Source: JACCZX01 sp963791315 (GTDB lineage Bacteria > Pseudomonadota > Gammaproteobacteria > Burkholderiales > Burkholderiaceae_F). From it: DNA of 64,000 bases. The stretch's first letter is position 1. Each line of letters opens with the position of its first letter. The notes beneath the pieces are model-generated. The model made no database searches. It had not been told where the DNA came from and saw nothing but the letters and a program-made list of their open reading frames with translations. The stretch lies in assembly GCA_963791315.1 (NCBI GenBank), contig CAWBRQ010000010.1, forward strand, positions 1-64,000, given 5' to 3'. Positions 14,146 through 22,822 of this stretch are shown one piece after another. Both the position numbers and the translations under genes were made by a program.

Positions 14146-14247
14146 GCCGATCGCGGAAGTACCATTAAGTCGATCGATGCGACGCGTTCCAATGCGGAGC
14201 AGGGCGTTGCAGAATGACTTGACGGCATCGAGGCTTCCGCGATCGGC
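14146..14247. repeat. 14-bp perfect inverted repeat, 74-base spacer
   Basis: GCCGATCGCGGAAG at 14146-14159 is exactly matched by CTTCCGCGATCGGC at 14234-14247. The pair lies in the 245-base gap between two convergent genes (S9 peptidase and VIT protein). It could fold in transcripts from either strand. No T-run follows either arm, so it is not a classic terminator. I see no gene in the gap. Confidence 0.6.
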
Positions 14248-14371
14248 AGGGCGCCGACGTAAGGTGCTTGGCTCGCTCTCGGCGTGAGGTCCTTCGACGG
14301 GGCTCAGAGACACCGGCGACGGTCTGGTGCGTCCGATGCGAGCGTTCAGAGTGTTCGGCATCGAGCGCTCG

Positions 14372-15229
14372 CTACTTATCCACGCCCGCCAGTGCGAGCG
14401 AAGAATCGTTACGCACGTGCATCGGCAGGGTCGACCAGATGATGCCGTCTTGCGTGCGCGTCTCGAGTTCGATTGCGCCCGATGCGAGTGCCTGCAGTGC
14501 TGCGCGACTGGCAATCGGAATGACGTGCGCTACCGACGGTTCGCTTAGCACTCCGAGGTCGATGGTTTCGCTGGCTGCGCCATCGGGACGAAGCGTCAGA
14601 CGTGTAGTACCTCGCGCAGAACGATGCGGCACGATGACAAGAAACCGCATATCGCCCTGATCGACCAGCAGCGCCTGTGATTCGACAGCCGTGAGCGCTG
14701 GCAGCGCCAGCCGGTACGTAGCGTCGTGCGATCGCGACAGCGATTGTGTTGCGATCATTTCGACCGATGCAGTTTCCCCGGGCGCGAGTTGCAGTGCATC
14801 GGCGATCGACTCGTCGACTGCAAGCTGCACATGCCCGGTGACATCGGCTTGCAGATCCTCGTCGTCGCTTTCCTCGTCGCCGCCGCACCCCGAGCCGAGC
14901 TGCAGCAGGTCGAAGACGCGCCCTTTGCGATGAATTCGAAGGGCATCGGTGTGTTCGTCAATCGCCGGAAGCCGCCCGGAGAGGTTGACTGTCTCGGTGC
15001 TGGTATTGCGAAATTCCTGGCTCACCCGCACGTCTGCCAGCGAGCCGAGCAGCCGCACATCAAACGCAGTTGAGATCAGATGCAACTCTCGCGCTCGCTC
15101 GTAGGCCGGTGCGCTCCGCGTGTGGTCGACGCTCGGCTGCTCGGCTGCCGACACAGGCGAAACAAACAGCAGTGCAACCAGTTCGGCTGCGGTCAGGAAC
15201 CCGTCGATCACCACTTGCAGTGCGGACAT
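14372..15229 (-). CDS. Exported VIT-domain protein without a VWA domain
   Basis: The 285-residue product has an N-terminal signal sequence (cleavage likely after PVSA, near residue 28). Next comes a stretch resembling the vault/inter-alpha-trypsin (VIT) domain: DVRLLGSLADVRVSQEFRN, the usual opening, then a strand pattern to about residue 110. VIT domains normally precede a von Willebrand A domain, but here no VWA MIDAS motif (DxSxS) is present. Instead there is an acidic insertion with two cysteines and a run of Asp/Glu near residues 105-125, then a beta-rich C-terminal half. ATG 15229 is chosen over the longer frame (15277) because it starts the signal peptide. The VIT call rests on pattern recognition. 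Function unknown. Confidence 0.65.
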   Translation of the reverse strand: MSALQVVIDGFLTAAELVALLFVSPVSAAEQPSVDHTRSAPAYERARELHLISTAFDVRLLGSLADVRVSQEFRNTSTETVNLSGRLPAIDEHTDALRIHRKGRVFDLLQLGSGCGGDEESDDEDLQADVTGHVQLAVDESIADALQLAPGETASVEMIATQSLSRSHDATYRLALPALTAVESQALLVDQGDMRFLVIVPHRSARGTTRLTLRPDGAASETIDLGVLSEPSVAHVIPIASRAALQALASGAIELETRTQDGIIWSTLPMHVRNDSSLALAGVDK

Positions 15230-15413
15230 CGTTTTCTCCTCGATCAGCCGGAGTTGGCCGACGAAGCGAAGGATCACCGGCCGGCAAGAAGCGCCGTTGA
15301 ACGCAAGGGGGAGACTGTGTGAAAAAGCCGTGAACTACGGGTCGATTGTGCGGTAGCGATTCATCCGCGCAAACGGCACGATGGCATTGAAATGGATTTG
15401 TCAGGAGGATGCG

Positions 15414-15653
15414 ATGCGATTCGATTTCACTCAACAGCAGGCAAGAGTGCACGAGAAGGTGCGTCGAGAGCAGGTGTGGCGAGTGGCCAGGGCTGTCATG
15501 GGCTCAGTAGTGGCGGGCAGTGCCGGGTTGATCTTCGCTTTCGCGATGGGTTTGCACGAGGCTCGTTGGTCCGACGCATGGACACAGGTAGGGCTCGCAT
15601 CGTCGCTGTTTAGTCCGCAACAAACCGACGCCATCATCGCGCGTCACAGCTGA
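15414..15653 (+). CDS. Small single-pass membrane protein
   Basis: Unrecognised 79-residue protein. AGGAGG at 15403-15408 sits at ideal distance from ATG 15414, a strong reason to accept it as real. It has a charged N-terminal helix (about residues 1-22, many Arg, Gln and Glu), one hydrophobic segment near residues 27-46, and a polar tail. A strong terminator follows at 15709. It is divergent from the VIT-domain gene, with a 184-base gap that probably holds promoters for both. It could be a partner of that exported protein, but nothing in the sequence proves this. Confidence 0.6.
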   Translation: MRFDFTQQQARVHEKVRREQVWRVARAVMGSVVAGSAGLIFAFAMGLHEARWSDAWTQVGLASSLFSPQQTDAIIARHS

Positions 15654-15708
15654 CCCGACCGAGCGCGGTGCGCGCGAGTCGTAACCGCCGCATCGATCAG
15701 TTTCTGGT

Positions 15709-15754
15709 GCTCCGAGCCCTTGGTTGTCTCCCCCTTTTGCTCGGAGCTTTTTTT
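15709..15754 (+). terminator. Rho-independent terminator
   Basis: Perfect 9-bp stem GCTCCGAGC/GCTCGGAGC with a 21-base loop followed by seven T (15748-15754). It ends the transcript of the small membrane protein, and its T-run touches the end of the convergent creC gene. Confidence 0.88.
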
Positions 15755-17189
15755 AGTCGTCGGTGTGTCGCGGCAGCGAAATCGTTGCGAGCGCGCCGCC
15801 GTCGGAGTGATTGACTAGACGCGCCTGGCCGCCATGCAGCTGCGCAATCTCGCGTACGAAGGCGAGCCCGAGGCCGGTACCCTTTTTACCGCTTGGCCGT
15901 GGCGTCGAGAAGAACTTTTCGAATGCTCGGTCGCTGGCGTAGGGCGGCAGGCCGGCGCCGTGGTCGCGCACCGTGATTTCGATCCGATCGCGCACCTGCT
16001 GCGCGTCGACGGTGACCGCGGTTTCCGCGGGCGCGAAGTCGATCGCGTTGCTGACCAGGTTCGAAAGTGCACGCTGCAGAAGAAATCGATCGCCGCTGAC
16101 TTCAAGTTCCGGATCGACGTCGATGAACAGCTCAACGCCGCGCTGCGCGGCCACCGCCGCGAGCTCGGCGCGCACCGCGTCGGCGAGCGTCGCAACGCTG
16201 AGCCGCTCGTGCTGCGCGACGGTCGCTCGTCGCTCGAGGCTCGACAATTCGAGCATACGGTCCACCATGTCCTGTGCGCGCGCAACCTGCTCTTCGATAT
16301 TGTCGGTAAAGCGCACGCGCGCGTTCTCAGGCAACGGCTCGCGCAATAGCTCGGCCGCGCCACGAATCGCAGCCAATGGGCTTTTTATTTCATGCGTCAA
16401 CGTCGCAACGTATTCCTCAACGTAGCTCTTGCCGGTCAAGGCGTCGCGGATGTCGGCGAATGCCACGCGGAACGGGTTCAGAACGCGGCCTGCGCCACCG
16501 CGCTTGGATCGCACCGCACGCCATAAATCCGTCACCAACCCGAACGGGCGCACCAGCCACACGGTGACGATCAACAGCAGCACCGCAAACGCACCTGCTG
16601 ACAATGCGCCGGCCGCGAGCAGGTTCTGGCGTGCATTGGCAACGAACGGCGAGAACGCAGCCACCGGCTTGCCGACGCTCAACATGCCGACGATCTGGTC
16701 GGTGCCCTCGGGCGTCGGCCGCTCGCGAATCGCCGCACCCACGTACATCACCGCCGACGAAGGATCGCCCGGCTCGGCGAGGGTGGTGCGGGCGCCGTAC
16801 TCGCCGGCCAGCGTGCGTCGTACGTCGATCCACTCACGATAGTCCTTGCCGATGTCGCGGCCGGCAGAGTCGTACAGCACGATGCCGTTGGCATCGGTTA
16901 CGTACACATGCAGTACGACCGCGTTCTTTTCGATCGCAAATATCTTGGCGTTTAGCGGGCGCTTCGCGACGTGTTCCAACGTCCGTTCGAGTTCCTCGGT
17001 CTGGATCACACCGTTGTAGGCCTGGCGCTCGAGCAGTGTCGCCAGCACATTGGCGGTGTCGACCAGCGACTCCTCGGCGGATTCGCGATAGCGCGGATCG
17101 ATATCGAGGCTAATCCGGTACAGCAGGAACGCAACCGCGCCGATGTAGACGGCGACGATGCCGAGCAGGATGCGGGTGCGCTTAGACAC
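15753..17189 (-). CDS. creC: CreC-like sensor histidine kinase
   Basis: Membrane sensor kinase that phosphorylates the response regulator encoded just upstream. From the GTG at 17189 it is 478 residues, close to E. coli CreC. Order: first membrane segment (LLGIVAVYIGAVAFLLY), periplasmic sensing region of about 160 residues, second membrane segment (AFAVLLLIVTVWLV), then the H-box LTHEIKSPL, the N-box LVSNAIDFA and the G boxes DHGAGLPP and GTGLGLAF. In enteric bacteria CreBC responds to carbon and growth conditions; the signal here is unknown. An in-frame ATG at 17279 lies inside creB and would add 30 residues without family match. The stop overlaps the T-run of a convergent terminator. Confidence 0.88.
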   Translation of the reverse strand: MSKRTRILLGIVAVYIGAVAFLLYRISLDIDPRYRESAEESLVDTANVLATLLERQAYNGVIQTEELERTLEHVAKRPLNAKIFAIEKNAVVLHVYVTDANGIVLYDSAGRDIGKDYREWIDVRRTLAGEYGARTTLAEPGDPSSAVMYVGAAIRERPTPEGTDQIVGMLSVGKPVAAFSPFVANARQNLLAAGALSAGAFAVLLLIVTVWLVRPFGLVTDLWRAVRSKRGGAGRVLNPFRVAFADIRDALTGKSYVEEYVATLTHEIKSPLAAIRGAAELLREPLPENARVRFTDNIEEQVARAQDMVDRMLELSSLERRATVAQHERLSVATLADAVRAELAAVAAQRGVELFIDVDPELEVSGDRFLLQRALSNLVSNAIDFAPAETAVTVDAQQVRDRIEITVRDHGAGLPPYASDRAFEKFFSTPRPSGKKGTGLGLAFVREIAQLHGGQARLVNHSDGGALATISLPRHTDD

Positions 17190-17205
17190 GCTGGACAGCG
17201 CGTCG

Positions 17206-17904
17206 CTACGCGGAATCTTCTCGCAGCGAATATCCCAGGCCCCGGTGAGTGACGATCGGATCGTCATCGGGCGCGGCATCGCGCAGCTTCGCGCGCAATG
17301 CCTTCACGTGGGCATCGACCGTACGATCGAACGCCGACGCCGGATCGTCCCACGCGCGCTCCATCAATTCGTCGCGCGAAAACACGCGGCCCGGCCGCTC
17401 GATCAACACCTTCAGCAGCCGATACTCGGTGCGCGACAGATCGAGAGCGCGGCCATGCAAACGAATCAACTTGCGCTCATCGTCGATGGCGAAGCCGCCC
17501 GACGTCGCGACCGCAGGTGCATTCGGTGCGGACCGCTGCACGCGCCGCAGCACGGTACGCACTCGCGCAACCAGCTCGCGCGGAGAAAACGGCTTGGCAA
17601 TGTAATCGTCGGCACCCAATTCGAGCCCGACCACCTTGTCTATTTCGCTCGAGCGAGCGGTCAGAAAGATCGCTGGCAACCCGGAGCCGATCTGCTGCAA
17701 CTGCTTGAAAAGCTCGAACCCATTGATGTCCGGCAACCCGACGTCGAGCACGGCGAGTGCGAAAGGGCCGGTCCGCACCGCTTCCATCGCAGCCCCGCCA
17801 GTGGCGCACCATTGCGGCTCGAAGCCGTCGGTGCTAAGCGCATAGACGATCGTGTCCGCTATCGCGGGCTCATCCTCGACCACCAAAATACGCTGGCGTG
17901 ACAT
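17206..17904 (-). CDS. creB: CreB-like response regulator (OmpR family)
   Basis: DNA-binding response regulator of 232 residues. The receiver domain has the acidic pair ED at 10-11, the phospho-accepting Asp54 in VLDVGLPD, the switch Thr in FLTARS and the Lys of AKPFSP. The C-terminal winged helix resembles OmpR/PhoB (LSRTEYRLLKVL, RTVDAHVKALRAKL, RGLGYSL). It precedes creC by 16 bases on the same strand, and the diguanylate cyclase gene precedes it by 14 bases, so all are probably one transcript. A CreB-type assignment rests on pairing with the CreC-like kinase; QseB or PhoP-type relatives are possible. Confidence 0.88.
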   Translation of the reverse strand: MSRQRILVVEDEPAIADTIVYALSTDGFEPQWCATGGAAMEAVRTGPFALAVLDVGLPDINGFELFKQLQQIGSGLPAIFLTARSSEIDKVVGLELGADDYIAKPFSPRELVARVRTVLRRVQRSAPNAPAVATSGGFAIDDERKLIRLHGRALDLSRTEYRLLKVLIERPGRVFSRDELMERAWDDPASAFDRTVDAHVKALRAKLRDAAPDDDPIVTHRGLGYSLREDSA

Positions 17905-17918
17905 CCGTACGCCAGCGC

Positions 17919-19205
17919 CTAGGCGACCATCAGTGGCAAGGTGACCTGCGGTTCGCGGCCGGCCACCATCGTTCGATTGCGCCCTGCTTTCTTGGCTTGC
18001 AACAGTGCCTGGTCCGCGCGCTGCAGCACTTCGGTGGCCGTCTCATGACCATCCCATGTTGCAACTCCGGCCGAAAATGTTTGGCGGTCGGGGACGAGTG
18101 GGCGCAAGCGATCGACTAATTGAGCCGCCTGATCGGCGTCGGTGCCCGGTAGAACGAGCGTGAATTCCTCGCCGCCGTAGCGCACCAGCATGTCGGTGGG
18201 GCGCAATTGCTTGCGCCAGGCCTGCGCTGCGCCGCGAAGTATCGCGTCGCCGGCAGGATGGCCGCGACGATCGTTGTAGCGCTTGAAGTGGTCAAGATCA
18301 ATCATGACCAGTGTCAGCGGCTCTTCGCTTCGCTGCGCACGCGAAAATTCGACCGGCATTGCGTCTTCGAGTCCGCGCCGGTTGACGGCACCGGTGAGCG
18401 CGTCTTCCTGCGCCAGCTGTTGCATGTCGCCCAGCAGCGAGCGATTTTCTCGTAAGGTGCGCAGCGTCAACAGAATCGACAGCATGCCTAGGGCGAGTGT
18501 GACAGCAGAAAATGCGATCAGCGCATACCGTGCGACGAGGTTCAAGTCGTCCGCCCGGCGCGCCGCTGCGACAGTGCGCAGGCGCACGGCCCCCACCAGT
18601 GCAGACAATGAATTCGTGAATGCTTCGAATCGTTGCTCCGACAGGGCCGCCAGCTCACGTGCGGTGTTCACAGTTTGATCGTCGCGCCGCCGGGCGTCGA
18701 CCAGCCGTGTGTTGATGTCGCCGATGCTTTTCAAGGTGTCCTTCAAGTCGGTCAGGCGCCGTGTTTCCTCGGCTGACAGTTGAAAGCCGCCGATCTCGTT
18801 GAGCTTGACGCCGAGCACCGTGACCGCGCCTTGCAGCTGCGCGGCATCGCGAGCCGGGGTCAGCAAAGTCATTTGCGCCAGACTGCGCGCCGCGCGCACC
18901 TGATCGTTGCGTAATTGCGCACTGGCCTGCTGCGTTTCCAGCGCAAGGTGCGAAAGCGCCAGCGCTTCCTCATACGAGGTACGCATTTGATCTTCAACGC
19001 TCATCGATTCGACAGCGAGCAGCACGCCACCGATCAGCAGCGCAAACGCCAGGACTACAACGGCGGACGGACGTATTTCGCCCGACAGCTTCGCCGGTGT
19101 GGGGCGCATCACTCGCGCTTGCGTGCCAATCGATTGATGCGCGGCGGTAGCACTCTGAAGCGCGGAACGCAGAGTCGCGCGCAGACTAGTTATCAGGCCC
19201 CCCAC
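17919..19205 (-). CDS. Membrane diguanylate cyclase (GGDEF)
   Basis: Makes the second messenger cyclic di-GMP. Of 428 residues, the N-terminal half is a sensor bounded by two membrane segments (AVVVLAFALLIGGVLL and ALIAFSAVTLALGMLSILL) with a helical stretch between. The C-terminal GGDEF domain has the active form RYGGEEF, plus DALTGAVNRRGLE at its start and DLDHFKRYND for metal and nucleotide binding. An RxxD inhibitory site four residues before GGEEF is not obvious. Its start overlaps the end of the DUF1840 gene by 13 bases, and creB follows. A downstream ATG at 19109 is a possible alternative start. Confidence 0.87.
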   Translation of the reverse strand: MGGLITSLRATLRSALQSATAAHQSIGTQARVMRPTPAKLSGEIRPSAVVVLAFALLIGGVLLAVESMSVEDQMRTSYEEALALSHLALETQQASAQLRNDQVRAARSLAQMTLLTPARDAAQLQGAVTVLGVKLNEIGGFQLSAEETRRLTDLKDTLKSIGDINTRLVDARRRDDQTVNTARELAALSEQRFEAFTNSLSALVGAVRLRTVAAARRADDLNLVARYALIAFSAVTLALGMLSILLTLRTLRENRSLLGDMQQLAQEDALTGAVNRRGLEDAMPVEFSRAQRSEEPLTLVMIDLDHFKRYNDRRGHPAGDAILRGAAQAWRKQLRPTDMLVRYGGEEFTLVLPGTDADQAAQLVDRLRPLVPDRQTFSAGVATWDGHETATEVLQRADQALLQAKKAGRNRTMVAGREPQVTLPLMVA

Positions 19206-19522
19206 GTTACATCGGCCCCTTTTTTCTGCGCAGCGCGCAGCATTTCAATCAACGGAAACGCGCGCTGGCTAAACGTGACACCACGAGCCTGCAAGCCTTT
19301 GCTTTCGGACTCGTCATTTGCCGCGTCCCCAGAAGCCTTGTGTTGCGCCTTTTCCTGTTCGACTGCAGCCAGCAGGCGCTGCAGCGCATCGGGACCCTGT
19401 TCGGCCGTAATAACACCGCGCGCGGACTCGGGGCGCCCGATGATCTCGAAAATGCGACGCGCGCTTTCGGCGAACATCGTGATGTCCGCAGCCGCCTTAG
19501 AACGAAAAATTACCAGTGCCAT
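19193..19522 (-). CDS. DUF1840 family protein
   Basis: Cytoplasmic 109-residue protein of the DUF1840 family, common in betaproteobacteria and of unknown function. Family features seen are the start LVIFRSKAAADITMF and the C-terminal FSQRAFPLIEML; the middle is a variable charged helix. It is the first gene of the apparent operon DUF1840, diguanylate cyclase, creB, creC, and its stop overlaps the cyclase start. It is divergent from ribosomal protein THX, so the 86-base gap probably holds promoters for both directions. Confidence 0.85.
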   Translation of the reverse strand: MALVIFRSKAAADITMFAESARRIFEIIGRPESARGVITAEQGPDALQRLLAAVEQEKAQHKASGDAANDESESKGLQARGVTFSQRAFPLIEMLRAAQKKGADVTWGA

Positions 19523-19608
19523 CGGTCCACTCTGCCTCCTCTGGAACGCGGCATTGTATGTTGGCCTCTATACTGGATCGATCCCACGTAACGATGGAGC
19601 AACACTCA

Positions 19609-19749
19609 ATGGGCAAAGGCGATTTGCGCAGTCGGCGCGGCAAGATTTACAACGGCAGTCATGGCAAGAAGCGGCCTGGCCGGGTCAAGAAAGCGGCGCC
19701 AGTCACGCGCACGAATGCGGCGCCCGCTCGCAGCGGCAAGCCTCGCTAA
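19609..19749 (+). CDS. 30S ribosomal protein THX
   Basis: Tiny basic protein of 46 residues with the THX signature MGKGDLRSRRGKIYNGSHGK at its very start. Proteins of this family bind the head of the 30S subunit in some bacteria. A GGAG ribosome site lies 9 bases before ATG 19609. The C-terminal tail rich in Lys, Ala and Pro is longer than in Thermus THX but normal for betaproteobacteria. A lipoprotein gene begins inside its last 35 bases in another frame. Confidence 0.85.
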   Translation: MGKGDLRSRRGKIYNGSHGKKRPGRVKKAAPVTRTNAAPARSGKPR

Positions 19750-20305
19750 GGCGACGCGACGCCAGTTCGTTTCGGGATGCGTTGCACTGATCGTTGCCGC
19801 CAGCACCGGTTGCAGCCCTACCTTTAACTGGCGCGAGTTCCGCGCGCCAGACGGCTTCGCGGTGATGTTGCCGGGCCGACCGCAAACGGTGACCCGCGAA
19901 GTCAAGCTACCGGACGCTACGGTCCAGATGTCGATGACCTCGACCGGTATTGGCGCGACGCTGTTCGCCGTCGGTGCGGCGCAATTGCCTGGCGCTTTGA
20001 GCGCCGAGCCTGAGGCGCGGCAGCGAACGATCGCGCACATGCGCGATGCGCTGATTCACAACGTTGGCGGAAGCATCATCAAGACGTCGCCTGCAGCGTT
20101 GCCCGTTCCGGCCGGAGACTCTCGCAAGGTTTTGGCGGCCGAAGCCATCGAAGCGAGCGGGCGGGAATCAGGTCGCGCAGTGCAGCTTACTGCGCGTTTG
20201 TTCATCGTCGATGATCGACTCTTTCAGGTCGTCGCGTTGGGTGCCCAGGGTGAGATGTCGCCCGAAGCGCTCGACACGTTTTTAACGTCGTTTCGACTGA
20301 TTTAG
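19715..20305 (+). CDS. Exported hypothetical protein, probable lipoprotein
   Basis: Unrecognised protein of about 196 residues. It has a basic N-terminus (ATRRQF), a hydrophobic segment and a Cys in AASTGC that could be a lipobox, though position -3 is Ser rather than Leu. The mature part begins FNWREFRAPDGFAVMLPG and shows an alternating strand pattern; similar betaproteobacterial proteins have no assigned role. The ATG at 19715 lies within the THX gene, giving a 35-base overlap; no later ATG, GTG or TTG precedes the signal sequence, which supports that start. Confidence in the frame is good, in the function none. Confidence 0.65.
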   Translation: MRRPLAAASLAKATRRQFVSGCVALIVAASTGCSPTFNWREFRAPDGFAVMLPGRPQTVTREVKLPDATVQMSMTSTGIGATLFAVGAAQLPGALSAEPEARQRTIAHMRDALIHNVGGSIIKTSPAALPVPAGDSRKVLAAEAIEASGRESGRAVQLTARLFIVDDRLFQVVALGAQGEMSPEALDTFLTSFRLI

Positions 20306-20334
20306 CAGCGGCGACAACACTGCGGGTAGTCGAG

Positions 20335-20400
20335 ACTCGCCGTGCGCACACCTGCCGGCGAGTTTGTCTAAGCGCGCCGTCCGATCAGTTTCGGACGGCG
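20335..20400. terminator. Two hairpins between convergent genes
   Basis: ACTCGCCG/CGGCGAGT (20335-20342 and 20356-20363) is followed by TTGTCT and may end the upstream lipoprotein transcript. A second, perfect 10-bp stem CGCCGTCCGA/TCGGACGGCG with a 6-base loop (20375-20400) includes the last codons and stop of the convergent metallo-hydrolase gene. Neither has a long T-run, so termination is plausible but not certain. Confidence 0.5.
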
Positions 20401-21896
20401 TTCCCGTCGAGCGCCTTCAAGAACTCGGCCATCGTCGCCGTGCGTCCGTGCACGCTGGCGATACGGTCTACCGCGAGCGCTTTCTCCTTCAATTTTTGCG
20501 CAAAGCTGATTGTCGTCGGTTGCGGCGGCCCCACCGGCGCATCGTTGTTCGGCAGGAAGAACAAATCGCCTTGGAACAGGACGCGTTGCTTCGGCAGGTA
20601 CGCGATCAACATCTCGCGCGCATGCGGGTTTGGACCCACGTCGATCAGCTCGACGGTCTGTTCGCCGTCGGTAACGGCGCGCTTGCCGCCGTCGACAAAC
20701 AGGAATTCGGGTTTGCGCGGATTCTTCGATAGGCGATCGTTCTGAGGTGCTGCGGCCATCGTCTCAATGGTTCCGCGATTGGCGCGGGTCGTGATGACCG
20801 TCGCGCCTTCGGCGATGAAACTGCGCAAACCTCCGATGTGGTCGCCGTGATGATGCGTGACGGCGACGTAACGAATCGGCTTGCCGGGAATCGTCTCCTT
20901 GATGCGCTTGATCACGCTGTCGGCACCATCGCTACTGCCGGGCGCTTCGACTGCAAGAACGTAATCCTTGAATTCGACCGCCATCGTGTTCTGATTCTGG
21001 CCGGCTACGTTGTGAATCACATACACACCGTCTGCAAGCTTCTCCACGCTCGGCTTCAACGTCAGCGGAAGTGCCGCAACTTTGCTGAATCCTGTGTCCG
21101 CTATCTCGAAGGCCTTATCGATATCAGCGGCATTGAATTGCGCCTTGACCTTGTAGCGCGCGATGACGTCGCCTGCGAGACGCCAAGTCCAGGTTTGCGG
21201 CACTTTCAGTTTGCCGGCACTGGCGTAATCGGAAAAGATGATCTCGGAGGCGCTCTGACCACGCAGCGGATCGGTGAAGACGAGCTCGTACTTGGAGACA
21301 AGCCCGGTGTTGGCGTCGACATACAGCGCGACCTGCTGCGTATCGGGCATCACGAACGTAACGACACTGTGTTTGCGCCCGTTGAATTGATCATCACCCA
21401 GATAACGCAGCGAGTTAGCGCCATCGAGCGCTTGCCGCAGGATCAGATTCGGAAGCCGGCGGTAGTACTGGACGAACTGCTGCTGCGTTGTCTGCTCGCT
21501 CGGAATCGGAGTCATCGTCCGCGCGCGATGATCGTATGCGGTGCCTTCACCCGCCTTGATAACGACCGTGTTGTGGCCCTCGAACCCTCCACCACTGGTG
21601 CGCTGGTCGAGAGACAGCCGGTTGTCCTTTAGATCGAGAACGAGCGATTCCTGGAAAGCACCAGCTTCAAACGGAGGGTTCGGCGTGGGCATTTGCAGGC
21701 GTATCCAAGTTTCCCCTTCCAATTGCAGCTTCAGCGTTTCGATGCCTTGCAACGCGTCGCGGCCACCGATCGCCGCTACCGCTGAGTCGATGACCTTGCG
21801 GGCTTTGACTTGGGAGCGCCCGGTAAGGGTCGCCGGATCTTCTGCGGCAGACGCCAGTGATGTGCAAAGCATCAGAAGGAACAGGGATTTGCGCAT
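20385..21896 (-). CDS. Exported metallo-beta-lactamase-fold hydrolase with large N-terminal domain
   Basis: From ATG 21896 the product has 503 residues. Residues 1-18 form a signal peptide ending ASAAE, so it acts in the periplasm or outside. Residues about 30-270 are beta-rich and resemble the outer-membrane-lipoprotein-carrier type fold seen before some MBL domains. The C-terminal MBL domain carries the zinc motif THHHGDHIGG, a later GPNPHAREM histidine and FQGDLFF aspartate, so both metal sites look intact. The substrate is unknown. The longer frame (to 21944) has no better start. The gene ends at a perfect hairpin shared with the convergent gene. Confidence 0.85.
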   Translation of the reverse strand: MRKSLFLLMLCTSLASAAEDPATLTGRSQVKARKVIDSAVAAIGGRDALQGIETLKLQLEGETWIRLQMPTPNPPFEAGAFQESLVLDLKDNRLSLDQRTSGGGFEGHNTVVIKAGEGTAYDHRARTMTPIPSEQTTQQQFVQYYRRLPNLILRQALDGANSLRYLGDDQFNGRKHSVVTFVMPDTQQVALYVDANTGLVSKYELVFTDPLRGQSASEIIFSDYASAGKLKVPQTWTWRLAGDVIARYKVKAQFNAADIDKAFEIADTGFSKVAALPLTLKPSVEKLADGVYVIHNVAGQNQNTMAVEFKDYVLAVEAPGSSDGADSVIKRIKETIPGKPIRYVAVTHHHGDHIGGLRSFIAEGATVITTRANRGTIETMAAAPQNDRLSKNPRKPEFLFVDGGKRAVTDGEQTVELIDVGPNPHAREMLIAYLPKQRVLFQGDLFFLPNNDAPVGPPQPTTISFAQKLKEKALAVDRIASVHGRTATMAEFLKALDGNAVRN

Positions 21897-22013
21897 GGTC
21901 GCCTCCACGAGTGAGCGAGGCAACTCTAGGCTTGCGTGCTGCACGCTGCGCGCGTAAATGACGAATCGGCGAACGGCGGGACGAAACGGCTGCCGCGCTG
22001 ACGGAATGGCGGC

Positions 22014-22819
22014 TTACTGGCTGGCGGTGATGCCGCCGTCGACGTACAGCACTTGCCCGGTCATAAAGTCCGCTGCCGGAGCGCACAGGAAAAGCACAGG
22101 TCCAACGACATCCTTTGGCGCAGCAACTCGCCCCATCGGAATTCGCTCGAGCAAGTAGCGGCGGGTCGTCTCGTTGTCGAGCCAGTGTTGGCCCATTTTG
22201 GTCGCGACGACTGTCGGTGCAACTCCGTTGACTCGAATCCCGTGCGGTGCGAGCTCTGACGCATGCTGCTTGATCAGCATCACCAACGCGCCCTTGGTGG
22301 CACAGTACGCGGAATAGCCACGCCCGCGCATCGCCAGTTGCGCCCGCACCGATAGCAGATGGACCTGTGCTCCGCCGCGCCCACCGGCCACTTGGTGGCG
22401 CGCGCATGCCTGCGCAACGAACATCGCGGCTTTCACATTGACGCGATAGATCTCGTCGAACTTTTCTTCGCTGACATCGGCGAGCAGTTCTTCGCGCTGG
22501 ATTCCGATGCAATTGACCAGCAGGTCGAGCCGCCCGTGCTCGCCGTGCGTCCGATCGACCGCCGAGCGCATTGAGTCGAGGCTCTTCTGCGTCTGCGACG
22601 GCACAGTCGGCGCGCAGCCCGGCGCTACGGATCGCCGCCGCCAGCGACTCGGCTTTTTCCGCGCTGCGTCCCACGATGACTGCAGTGGCGCCTGCGCAGC
22701 GCAAGCCCCCAACACACGGCTTCGCCGATGCCTCCGTACCCGCCGGGCACGAACGCGACCAGGTCGTCGAGACGGAACTGCGCGGCTAGCTCGCGTGTGT
22801 AGTCGATATGCGCCGTCAT
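22014..22819 (-). CDS. Short-chain dehydrogenase/reductase, two apparent frameshifts
   Basis: NAD(P)-dependent oxidoreductase of the classical SDR family, about 268 residues when three frames are joined. N-terminal glycine motif GGYGGIGEAV is followed, after one extra G in a G run near 22708, by CAGATAVIVGRSAEKAES; a second extra base near 22588 leads into SMRSAVDRTHGEHGRLDLLVN. The active-site YSAYCATK gives Tyr and Lys, and the end VLYVDGGITASQ is standard. Start ATG 22819 follows the stop of the neighbouring SDR by 3 bases. It lies at the end of the minus arm of the catabolic island and may oxidise the imported sugar acid. Probably intact in the organism. Confidence 0.82.
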
Positions 22820-22822
22820 CCG

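Noticed and set aside
13239..14228. 329-codon open frame opposite the S9 peptidase
   Set aside because: Its product has no family features, and the sense strand carries a clear catalytic triad. Long antisense frames are common at this GC content.
21667..22704. 345-codon frame spanning two genes on the minus strand
   Set aside because: Its start is a piece of the frameshifted SDR and its end reads the metallo-hydrolase out of frame; it is a chimera, not a gene.
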